From an uncultured Oscillospiraceae bacterium (GTDB lineage Bacteria > Bacillota > Clostridia > Oscillospirales > Acutalibacteraceae), in contig UQRS01000062.1 of the NCBI GenBank assembly GCA_900543525.1, forward strand, positions 1 through 13,303: DNA of 13,303 bases, read 5' to 3'. Under the pieces are notes generated by a model. It had not been told where the DNA came from and did no database searches. It worked only from the letters and a program-made list of their open reading frames with translations. The position numbers and the translations under genes are program-made. Of this stretch, positions 8,149 to 13,303 are shown piece by piece (the stretch's first letter is position 1; every line of letters starts with the position of its first letter).

Positions 8149-8271
8149 GAGCTATTTTTTATAATGAAGCAAATCGGAGCAACAAAAATTTCTCCGCCAA
8201 AAGCCTTGCCCTGCACACAGAGCCTTTGCAGGATACGATTTTCACACAGCGCCCGGACGCCGCGCCGGCAC

Positions 8272-8289
8272 TAAAACGCCTGTGAGGCG
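8272..8289 (-). terminator. Weak terminator candidate after the XRE gene
   Basis: On the - strand CGCCT-CAC-AGGCG (8289-8277) is followed by TTTTAG, 23 bases past the XRE stop codon. The stem is only five pairs with a three-base loop, so read-through towards trxA is possible. A second hairpin, CCTGCA/TGCAGG (8232-8227 with 8215-8210), follows downstream. The remaining 8149-8271 stretch shows no gene. Confidence 0.35.
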
Positions 8290-8312
8290 GGAGGCCTTTC
8301 GCAAAAAGCAGA

Positions 8313-9161
8313 TTACTCCCGCCGGAACATGGCGATCAGCCCGTAATACAGCGGGATGGTCAAAAAGATCACCCAGGTCGGGTGCCAGATGTGCGCAAAA
8401 AGGCCGATGAAGAGATAGACGGCCGCCGTCAGCACCGGGTATGCAAAATGGTTGGGGTTGCGCTTTTCCACCGCGTCAATCAGGGAGTAAAAAAGCGGAA
8501 TGGTTAAAAACAGCAGCCATGCAATGTACCAGGCGTCCAGTGCAAAGCCCAATACAAGAAAAGCGATCACGGTGCAGATCACATAGGGAAAGCGCTTCAG
8601 TCCCTCGTGGCTGCGGCCGCCCCTGGTAAAGAGGTGGTCGGACAAACGAGGCTCCTTTCCGGCGCCGTCGTCGACATACACGCCGCCGGGGCCGACATGC
8701 ACCTGCGCTCCATTCCGATCCAGCACATGCACTCCGTCGCGCAGGTTGATGTCCACCTTGTTTCCGTCCTTATCATGGACATGGATACCATGGCGGAAGC
8801 TGACAAAATCCTTTCGGGGAGGCTGCTCGTCCTCCTGCTCGGACGAGTCGGGCGAGGACGCAGCGCCGCTCTCCTCCCCCGCGCTTTCTTCCGCTGCGGA
8901 ATCCTTTGCCGAGGCGTCCTCCTTTAAGCCATCCGATTCCGCCGGATCGGCCGGCGCAGCGGCAACCCCCAGCATCTCATCCAGAGAGACGCCGTACACC
9001 TGTGCAAGCAGCACCAGGTTGTCGGTGTCGGGAGAGGCCTCCGCCCGCTCCCATTTGGAGACTGCCTGCCGGCTGACTCCAATCCGTTCAGCCAGCGCCT
9101 CCTGAGAGAGGCCGCTCTTTTTACGCAGGGCATACAGCCGATTGGCCGTTTCGATGTTCAT
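8313..9161 (-). CDS. XRE-family HTH regulator with membrane domain
   Basis: A 282-residue protein. Residues 1-65 form a Cro/C1-type HTH (LSQEALAERIGVSRQAVSKWE, typical recognition helix). An acidic, Ser/Ala/Glu-rich linker covers about 68-117. Residues 120-166 carry three short beta repeats: GIHVHDKDG, DGVHVLDRNG and GGVYVDDG. Two duplicated membrane units follow, about 191-229 and 239-278, each ending in a W-x(3)-W-x(2)-FLTIPL-(F/Y)Y-x-LI motif. DNA-binding proteins of this build probably sense an envelope signal and act from the membrane, but no ligand is known to me for this one. The ATG at 9161 is preceded by AGGAAAGGA (9174-9182), a slightly long 12-base spacing. The promoter lies upstream with an overlapping inverted repeat, suggesting autoregulation. 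It stands between cca and trxA, each of which seems to have its own promoter. Confidence 0.88.
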   Translation of the reverse strand: MNIETANRLYALRKKSGLSQEALAERIGVSRQAVSKWERAEASPDTDNLVLLAQVYGVSLDEMLGVAAAPADPAESDGLKEDASAKDSAAEESAGEESGAASSPDSSEQEDEQPPRKDFVSFRHGIHVHDKDGNKVDINLRDGVHVLDRNGAQVHVGPGGVYVDDGAGKEPRLSDHLFTRGGRSHEGLKRFPYVICTVIAFLVLGFALDAWYIAWLLFLTIPLFYSLIDAVEKRNPNHFAYPVLTAAVYLFIGLFAHIWHPTWVIFLTIPLYYGLIAMFRRE

Positions 9162-9205
9162 ACGCTATATTCATCCTTTCCTGATTGGCGAGGCCGGACG
9201 GCCGG

Positions 9206-9235
9206 ATGATAGATTGACCATTCTCACCCGGTCAA
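9206..9235 (-). promoter_or_regulatory. XRE gene promoter with overlapping inverted-repeat operator candidate
   Basis: On the - strand -35 TTGACC (9235-9230) and -10 TATCAT (9211-9206) are 18 bases apart, giving a start near 9199 and a leader of about 38 bases. The -35 hexamer is also one arm of a perfect inverted repeat, TTGACC-N10-GGTCAA (9235-9214), the size expected for a dimeric HTH site. Just downstream, GGCCGGA occurs twice in tandem (9192-9198 and 9200-9206) at 8-base period. Operator function is inferred. Confidence 0.55.
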
Positions 9236-9243
9236 CAGAATTG

Positions 9244-9323
9244 TGCGGTCGTACGGCCATACGGTCGTGCGGTCGTGCGGTCGTGCGGTCGTGCGGTCGT
9301 GCGGTCGTGCGGTCGTGCGGGCA
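9244..9323. repeat. Tandem array of 8-bp repeats (TGCGGTCG)
   Basis: Ten consecutive octamers occupy this stretch. Seven are exact TGCGGTCG (the first, and six in an unbroken run at 9268-9315); the variants are TACGGCCA, TACGGTCG and TGCGGGCA. The array begins nine bases upstream of the XRE -35 hexamer. It is non-coding in my reading; the + strand frame across it translates to a meaningless Arg/Cys/Gly repeat with no ribosome site. Confidence 0.95.
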
Positions 9324-9415
9324 TATCGGAAAATTCTCCGCCCGGCCGACATCTGTAAAACCAAGGGCTCACGCCGAACCCGGCGGCCTCGCCTTCTTGC
9401 TTTTTGAGTATAGAG

Positions 9416-9434
9416 AAAAGCGCGCGGTTGCGCT
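9416..9434 (-). terminator. Terminator candidate at the end of cca
   Basis: On the - strand AGCGC-AACCGC-GCGCT (9434-9419) overlaps the cca TAG stop and runs into TTTTCTC. An alternative outer stem GTATAG/CTATAC (9438-9433 with 9413-9408) exists. The 9324-9415 stretch has another short GC hairpin but no gene. Confidence 0.4.
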
Positions 9435-10803
9435 ATACATTCGGCTTTTCAATCGCGCAACCGGCGGTTGCATCCCGGCCTTTGCGCAGCTTTTGCAGGT
9501 GCTGCAGCAAAGCCTCCCTCTGATTTGGAAGGTTTTGCGCAATCATATCCGACAGCAGAGATGAAAGCAGACGGCCAACCTCCGGCCCGGCGGGAACACC
9601 GGCCGCGATCAGGTCGTCCCCCTTCACCGCCATGTCGCGCAGGCTGCAGCAGAGGTTCTGTGCAATCACCTGCTCCAGAATTTCCTCCAGCCGGTCGACC
9701 TCGGCCCATTGCTGCAGGCGGTACCTCTCGGCCTTTCCGGCCGCGTCCGCCCGCTGACAGGCAAAGAGGCGGCGCACCGTCCCCTCCCCATAGCGAAAGA
9801 GCAGCCGCCGCAGGCTGGCGACGGTTGGCTCGGGGCGGAGGTCATGCGCCCCGACCAGCGTGATGATCAGGCGCTTTGTCCGGCTGTCGCAGGCCAGCCG
9901 GGAGAGAATCCCCTCCGCCATCCGGGCGGAGAGGGCGGCATGCCCTTTGAAGTGATCGACCCCCTCCCGCCGCACGCGGCAGGCCGGCTTGCCCGCATCG
10001 TGCAGCAGCATGGTCAGCCGCAGCGCCGGTTCGGGCGGCGCCGCACCGACCGCAACGGCCGTATGCTCCCACACGTCATACTGATGATAAACCGTCTGCT
10101 GCGGACAGACGTACATGGGTTCCAGCTCGGGCAGTACAGCAAACAGCACCGGCGCGAACTGCAGCAGCACCTTTGTCGCCGCCCGCCCGCAGAGCAGCCC
10201 GGTCACCTCCGGCAGGAGGCGTTCGGCCGCCACCAGCGACAGCCGCGACCGCAGACTGTGCATGGCGGCCGCCGTCTGCTCCTCCACCCGGAACCCGAAG
10301 CGGGAGGCAAAGCGCGCCCCCCGCAGAATACGCAGTCCATCTTCCATAAACCGGCGCTCTGGCTCCCCCACGGAGCGGATGATGCCGCGGCGAAGATCCT
10401 CCCGCCCGCCGAAGGGGTCGATCAGCCCCCGGTCGGGGTGCCAGGCCATCGCGTTGATTGTAAAGTCCCGACGGGCAAGATCCTCCTCCAGCCGGCGGCT
10501 GAAGGCAACCGCGTCGGGGTGCCGGCCGTCGGAGTAGCCGCCGTCCACGCGATAGGTCGTGATCTCCACCGCGAGGCCGTCCTCCACCAGGGTCAGCGTA
10601 CCGTGGGAGAGTCCGGTCTCCAGCAGGCGGCGGCCGGCAAAAATCTCCTTCATCCGGGCGGGCGTGGCCGAGGTCGTCAGGTCAAAGTCCTTCGGCGTCT
10701 GCCCGCAGAGCATGTCGCGCACCGAGCCGCCGACGAGATAGGCCTCTTCTCCGCCGCGCTCGAGCGTGTCGAGTATTTTAAAAATCACCGGCGGCAGCTG
10801 CAT
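9433..10803 (-). CDS. cca: CCA tRNA nucleotidyltransferase (class II, HD-domain type)
   Basis: A 456-residue cytoplasmic enzyme that adds or repairs the 3' CCA end of tRNAs from CTP and ATP without a nucleic acid template. Visible motifs: LVGGSVRD (23-30) and the metal-binding DFD (39-41) of the nucleotidyltransferase head; RRDFTINAM (111-119); DPFGGREDL (129-137); and ERRFMEDGLRILRGARFA (149-166) in the neck. An HD domain follows with VWEHT (His247) and LLHDAGK (His268-Asp269), as in longer clostridial CCA enzymes, and a C-terminal AVKGDDLI (392-399) region. The start is ATG 10803, which follows GGAGGGAGGA closely; an in-frame ATG at 10836 would fall at or before the predicted transcription start. 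The gene is divergent from the 86-residue protein at 11015. A poly(A) polymerase activity is less likely given the full-length CCA architecture. Confidence 0.95.
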   Translation of the reverse strand: MQLPPVIFKILDTLERGGEEAYLVGGSVRDMLCGQTPKDFDLTTSATPARMKEIFAGRRLLETGLSHGTLTLVEDGLAVEITTYRVDGGYSDGRHPDAVAFSRRLEEDLARRDFTINAMAWHPDRGLIDPFGGREDLRRGIIRSVGEPERRFMEDGLRILRGARFASRFGFRVEEQTAAAMHSLRSRLSLVAAERLLPEVTGLLCGRAATKVLLQFAPVLFAVLPELEPMYVCPQQTVYHQYDVWEHTAVAVGAAPPEPALRLTMLLHDAGKPACRVRREGVDHFKGHAALSARMAEGILSRLACDSRTKRLIITLVGAHDLRPEPTVASLRRLLFRYGEGTVRRLFACQRADAAGKAERYRLQQWAEVDRLEEILEQVIAQNLCCSLRDMAVKGDDLIAAGVPAGPEVGRLLSSLLSDMIAQNLPNQREALLQHLQKLRKGRDATAGCAIEKPNV

Positions 10804-10838
10804 GACCCGTTCCTCCCTCCCCGGATTTCTTCCCATTC

Positions 10839-10869
10839 AGTATAGCACATTCCGGGAATATTTTCGCAA
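10839..10869 (-). promoter_or_regulatory. Probable cca promoter (extended -10)
   Basis: On the - strand TGC-TATACT (10847-10839) is an extended -10 element; the only -35 resemblance is TTGCGA at 19-base spacing. The start would fall near 10832, inside the longer possible reading frame, which supports ATG 10803 as the cca start. Confidence 0.5.
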
Positions 10870-10912
10870 TTTTTTGGATTGTACATTTTACTAAAAAAAC
10901 ACAAAAGAATTG

Positions 10913-10941
10913 TTGACAGTCCACAAATTTTATCATATAAT
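10913..10941 (+). promoter_or_regulatory. Perfect-consensus sigma-A promoter of the 86-residue protein
   Basis: TTGACA (10913-10918), a 17-base spacer and TATAAT (10936-10941): both hexamers and the spacing match the housekeeping consensus exactly. The start is expected near 10948, giving a leader of about 67 bases. Such a strong promoter for a small protein suggests abundant expression or tight downstream control. Confidence 0.85.
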
Positions 10942-10948
10942 AAAGTTA

Positions 10949-10987
10949 CCATCATAGGCTGCCACACCTGTCCATGATGGCAGTTTT
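10949..10987 (+). promoter_or_regulatory. Leader with two competing hairpins
   Basis: CCATCAT (10949-10955) can pair with ATGATGG (10974-10980), extended by AGG/CCT inside. Alternatively CTGCCA (10959-10964) pairs with TGGCAG (10978-10983), followed by TTTT. The two share 10978-10980 and cannot form together. The first starts at the predicted 5' end. An attenuator or stability role is inferred only. Confidence 0.4.
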
Positions 10988-11014
10988 CCAATAATCAGGG
11001 GAGGATTGCGGTAT

Positions 11015-11275
11015 ATGGGATACAAAATTGATATGCATAACATCGACTTCAACGATCTGCTCAAAACGATCGACGCCTGCAAGGGCGACGTTTTTCTGGA
11101 GACGCCGGAGGGCGACAGCCTCAATCTGAAATCCAAGCTTTGCCAGATGCTTGGCCTTGCCAACATTCTTCAGAAGGCAACGATTTCGGAGGCGACCATC
11201 CGCTGCGCGAACAAGGAGGATGAGAGCCTTCTGTTCCGCTTCAACCTTTATCAGGAGGTTCCGGAATCGAAATAA
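11015..11275 (+). CDS. Small conserved clostridial protein (often named 'polya polymerase' in databases)
   Basis: An 86-residue soluble protein without signal peptide or membrane segment. ATG 11015 lies ten bases after GGGGAGG (10998-11004); a TTG at 11006 is too close to that site. The sequence has an N-terminal DFNDLLKTIDACKGDVFLET segment, then GDSLNLKSKLCQML, and ends with the pattern EDESLLFRFNLYQE. I recall similar short proteins in Ruminococcaceae carrying the label 'polya polymerase', but nothing here resembles a nucleotidyltransferase: no GG/GS motif or catalytic Asp pair is visible. The label probably arose from proximity to cca, which is divergent here too. Function unknown; two conserved-looking Cys residues (22 and 43) and a third at 64 could be checked for metal or redox roles. 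Monocistronic, with its own consensus promoter and strong terminator. Confidence 0.85.
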   Translation: MGYKIDMHNIDFNDLLKTIDACKGDVFLETPEGDSLNLKSKLCQMLGLANILQKATISEATIRCANKEDESLLFRFNLYQEVPESK

Positions 11276-11308
11276 GTGGCCGGGCTTCAAAACGATCCGA
11301 GGTATAAG

Positions 11309-11357
11309 ACAGGGACGGGAATCTTTTAAAGGATTCCCGTCCCTGTTTGTTTTATTT
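11309..11357 (+). terminator. Strong intrinsic terminator
   Basis: Fifteen bases, ACAGGGACGGGAATC (11309-11323), pair perfectly with 11332-11346 around an 8-base loop, followed by TTGTTTTATTT. It lies 33 bases after the stop of the 86-residue protein gene. Confidence 0.93.
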
Positions 11358-11360
11358 CAG

Positions 11361-11375
11361 GCGCCTGACAGGCGC
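11361..11375. repeat. 15-bp palindrome GCGCCTG-A-CAGGCGC
   Basis: Seven-base arms are perfectly inverted around one base, just after the terminator. As RNA the one-base loop is too tight, so a DNA-level protein site is as likely as a hairpin. No function assigned. Confidence 0.6.
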
Positions 11376-11440
11376 TGTGCCGTTTCCACAAAAAGCGAAA
11401 AGGCACCCATACCCTATCAGAGGAAAAGTAACGCAGCAGG

Positions 11441-11475
11441 CGTAAAAACCAGCCTGCCAAAGCCGGCAAAGGAGG
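11441..11475 (-). terminator. Probable terminator of the dockerin gene
   Basis: On the - strand a bulged stem (GCCT...TGCC-GGCTTT-GGCA-GGC, 11475-11451) is followed by TGGTTTTTA. A second hairpin, GGCAGG/CCTGCC (11520-11515 with 11505-11500), lies between it and the dockerin stop. The stretch 11376-11440 shows no gene or RNA that I recognise. Confidence 0.45.
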
Positions 11476-11538
11476 CGACCCCCGCCGGTTTAAGGCCCCG
11501 GCAGGAAGGCGAACCCTGCCACCTGTCTGCTTAAGCAC

Positions 11539-13098
11539 TCACACGCCGGAGACAATCAGGGCGCGCAGCGCCACAACGTCGGAGACGGTCAGGTTCTCAT
11601 CCGAATCGTCGAGGTTGCCGGCCGCGAACTCCCGATCGGTCCAGCTGCCCGCAACGATCAGCTGGCGCAGCGCCACGACGTCGGAAACCGTGACATAGTT
11701 GTCGCCATCCACATCTCCGCGCCGGACGGCCGGCTCCTCTCCCGGCGTCAGGGTCAGAATGCCGTGGAACCAGATAGTCTCCCCCGACTCGTCCAGATCG
11801 ACCGTCACTTTGGAGAGGTCGATATCCCGTCCGTTGATGCACAGCCCGGTGTCTTTATCAAAACACCAGCCCTCGTTATAGCCGTCGGAGGTCAGCTTGA
11901 TGTAAAGATCGTAGCTGTAGGTTTTTCCATCCTCGAAGGCTTCGACCAGCTTGCCCCAGCTTCCTTCAAAATCGCCGTAGCGGCTGTTCCAGAAGTCACT
12001 GGAGGTCACGCCGCCGTCGTCGGTCAGCCAGCCCTCGTGATCAATGCAGTAGGGGGCGGAGGCCTCCGGCTGCCCGGTGAACGCCGGCTTATCCCCCGGT
12101 TCAAACTGCAAAGTCGCGTCATTGATGCAGATTTTCTTAACGCTGTCGCCGGGGCGCAGATTTGTGCCGTATTGGATACAGCAGCCCTGCCCGTTGTCCA
12201 TTGAAGTAACGAAAGAGCCCCACGGCAGCTCGCCGCCGTTCAGAGAGACTGTGCTCTCCTGCAGATCGCTTTGAAAGGCGTAGCCGTCCTTTACCTTGAG
12301 ATAAATCTTGTACCTGTAGCTAAATCCCTTTTCAAATGTGGTGAACCGGGGCGTTTCGGAGGTGTACCTGCTCTCGTCCGAGTACCAGTAGGCCACGGTT
12401 TCTACGGCGTCGTTCTCCCCCCGCTCGCATTTCTCCCAGCACTCGTAAGCGACCGCATATTTTGCGGCGTCAGCCGCGCCGACCGTGGCGGAGGCTTCGG
12501 GCTTTTCACCGGGGGCATAGTTTAAAACGGCGTTTTCGATTGCGATACTGCTAACCGTCTCGGCGTTCGTGGGCCGGATGGTTTTGAGCGCGATGGCAAA
12601 CCGGGTGCAGTCGTCAACCTTGATAACATTTCTCTGATTGACGGCAGTGCCGTTGAGCGTCATGGTGCAGTCGTCGGCAAAACTCCGCCCCTCGGTCGTC
12701 TTAATCGTCAGGCTGTACATGTAGGATTTTCCCGCTTCAAAGGTGGTGATACGCTTGTCCTCGGAAACCTTGGCATTTTCAACCAGGTTGGAGTGCCAGT
12801 AGCGAACCGCCACGCTTTCTCCGCTGCCGTCCAGCTCCATCTCCTCCCAATATTCGTCATAAACCTCATACCCTACATCGTCCTCCTCCGGAGAGCCGGC
12901 GTGGGCGCTGATCCTCGGGGCTTCTCCGGCTTTATAAAAAAGCGTGGCGTAGAGGATTTCTATATTTGTGATGGGCGACGCGTCCTGGGCAAGAGCGCTC
13001 CTCCCCTCCGCGAAGGCGGTCGTCGGTGCCAGAGGCAGCACCATGCAAAGCGCGAGGACGACGGCCAGCCATCTGCCTGCAAACAATTTGTGTTTCAT
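11539..13098 (-). CDS. Secreted dockerin protein with three tandem non-catalytic modules
   Basis: A 519-residue secreted protein. ATG 13098 is chosen because AAGGAG (13110-13115) precedes it by 11 bases and a clear signal peptide follows (about 1-30, ending TTAFA-EG). Three related modules, about 43-174, 182-315 and 319-450, each start with an I-x-I-x(2)-A-x-L-x(2)-(K/E/A)-(A/P)G-(E/D)-(A/K)P strand, hold a central Trp (84, 221, 357) and repeat F-E-x-G-x-(S/T)-Y-x-Y near the end. The C-terminus (460-518) is a type I dockerin with two calcium-loop/helix units: DVDGDNYVTVSDVVALRQLIV and the diverged NLDDSDENLTVSDVVALRALIV. Dockerins bind cohesins on scaffoldins, so a cohesin protein should exist elsewhere in the genome. 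No glycosidase, esterase or known carbohydrate-binding domain is visible. Role inferred: surface adaptor or binding component. It is preceded by its own promoter. Confidence 0.9.
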   Translation of the reverse strand: MKHKLFAGRWLAVVLALCMVLPLAPTTAFAEGRSALAQDASPITNIEILYATLFYKAGEAPRISAHAGSPEEDDVGYEVYDEYWEEMELDGSGESVAVRYWHSNLVENAKVSEDKRITTFEAGKSYMYSLTIKTTEGRSFADDCTMTLNGTAVNQRNVIKVDDCTRFAIALKTIRPTNAETVSSIAIENAVLNYAPGEKPEASATVGAADAAKYAVAYECWEKCERGENDAVETVAYWYSDESRYTSETPRFTTFEKGFSYRYKIYLKVKDGYAFQSDLQESTVSLNGGELPWGSFVTSMDNGQGCCIQYGTNLRPGDSVKKICINDATLQFEPGDKPAFTGQPEASAPYCIDHEGWLTDDGGVTSSDFWNSRYGDFEGSWGKLVEAFEDGKTYSYDLYIKLTSDGYNEGWCFDKDTGLCINGRDIDLSKVTVDLDESGETIWFHGILTLTPGEEPAVRRGDVDGDNYVTVSDVVALRQLIVAGSWTDREFAAGNLDDSDENLTVSDVVALRALIVSGV

Positions 13099-13120
13099 AA
13101 AAATTCGCTCTCCTTTTTTC

Positions 13121-13137
13121 GGATTGCCGCACAATCC
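13121..13137 (-). promoter_or_regulatory. Short leader hairpin upstream of the dockerin ribosome site
   Basis: GGATTG (13137-13132 on the - strand) pairs with CAATCC (13126-13121) around a five-base loop, ending six bases before the AAGGAG. It is small and may only shape the leader. Confidence 0.4.
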
Positions 13138-13151
13138 AATTGTACATCGGC

Positions 13152-13180
13152 ATTATAGCACACATCCGGGCTTCGATCAC
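13152..13180 (-). promoter_or_regulatory. Probable dockerin gene promoter (extended -10)
   Basis: On the - strand TGC-TATAAT (13160-13152) is a perfect extended -10. The -35 position holds only GTGATC (13180-13175, spacer 17), a weak match tolerated by extended -10 promoters. The start is near 13145, giving a leader of about 47 bases. Confidence 0.6.
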
Positions 13181-13235
13181 TCCATGTTTCAAAAGAGTCC
13201 TATGCCAAAATTGAAATTATTTTTGCTTCAAAGTC

Positions 13236-13264
13236 TTTTCTTCTTACAGATTGTACGGTATAAT
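13236..13264 (+). promoter_or_regulatory. Weak outward promoter candidate at the right edge
   Basis: TATAAT at 13259-13264 is perfect, but the -35 position (TTTTCT, 13236-13241) is poor and there is no extended -10. It would drive a + strand gene beyond the window, divergent from the dockerin gene. The stretch 13181-13303 contains no recognisable coding sequence. Confidence 0.3.
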
Positions 13265-13303
13265 AAGGGGACGCCCTATAGCTTTATGCTGACCGAAGCA
13301 CAG

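Noticed and set aside
9244..9323. Possible CRISPR array
   Set aside because: Units are 8 bp, directly adjacent and have no spacers.
9142..9564. A + strand frame across the octamer array with a repeating Arg/Cys/Gly/Val pattern
   Set aside because: The repeat simply translates the 8-bp array; there is no ribosome site and it overlaps both the XRE start and the cca end on the opposite strand.
9709..10845. A 378-codon + strand frame opposite cca
   Set aside because: Shadow of the GC-rich cca gene; no recognisable domain, and cca shows all its catalytic motifs on the - strand.
11500..11520. A hairpin with GGTTCG resembling a tRNA T-arm on the - strand
   Set aside because: The loop lacks the conserved T-loop residues, and no anticodon arm or acceptor stem is found around it.

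Overview
The window looks like chromosomal DNA from a moderately GC-rich Gram-positive gut-type Firmicute, most likely class Clostridia near Ruminococcaceae/Oscillospiraceae. This is an inference from gene content: a SipW-type secretion cassette, an InlB-type repeat surface protein, a dockerin protein, an HD-domain CCA-adding enzyme beside a small clostridial conserved protein, AGGAG ribosome sites and intrinsic terminators. No rRNA, tRNA, transposase, phage gene or CRISPR array was seen.

Region 1 (1-7576, + strand) is one compact operon whose 5' end lies outside the window. It encodes a SipW-type beta-sandwich surface protein with a sortase-like PKTGD tail (cut at the window edge), a SipW/ER-type signal peptidase, a second small secreted beta-sandwich protein, a 1,668-residue secreted adhesin-like protein with four InlB-type (Flg_new) repeats and a C-terminal prealbumin-like domain, and a third small secreted protein. 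Genes overlap or lie within 25 bases of each other, and the operon ends in a very strong terminator. By analogy with TasA/CalY-SipW systems I infer a surface fibre or matrix: the peptidase matures the small subunits and the giant protein works with them. Only the first protein carries a visible wall/membrane anchor.

Region 2 (about 7615-9435, - strand) holds thioredoxin and a membrane-bound XRE regulator. trxA has its own promoter, a nested 61-base stem-loop in its leader and a long hairpin terminator. The XRE gene joins an HTH domain to a His-containing beta-repeat and two duplicated two-helix membrane units. Its promoter overlaps an inverted repeat and is abutted by an array of ten 8-bp tandem repeats.

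Region 3 (9433-11346) has cca (- strand) and, divergently, an 86-residue conserved protein driven by a perfect-consensus promoter. Region 4 (11347-13303) has a secreted, non-catalytic protein with three copies of a ~130-residue module and a C-terminal type I dockerin (- strand), preceded by an extended -10 promoter; a weak outward promoter candidate lies at the right edge.

The best candidates for something new are the SipW operon with its giant partner and single anchor, the octamer array/operator in front of the membrane XRE regulator, and the structured trxA leader.
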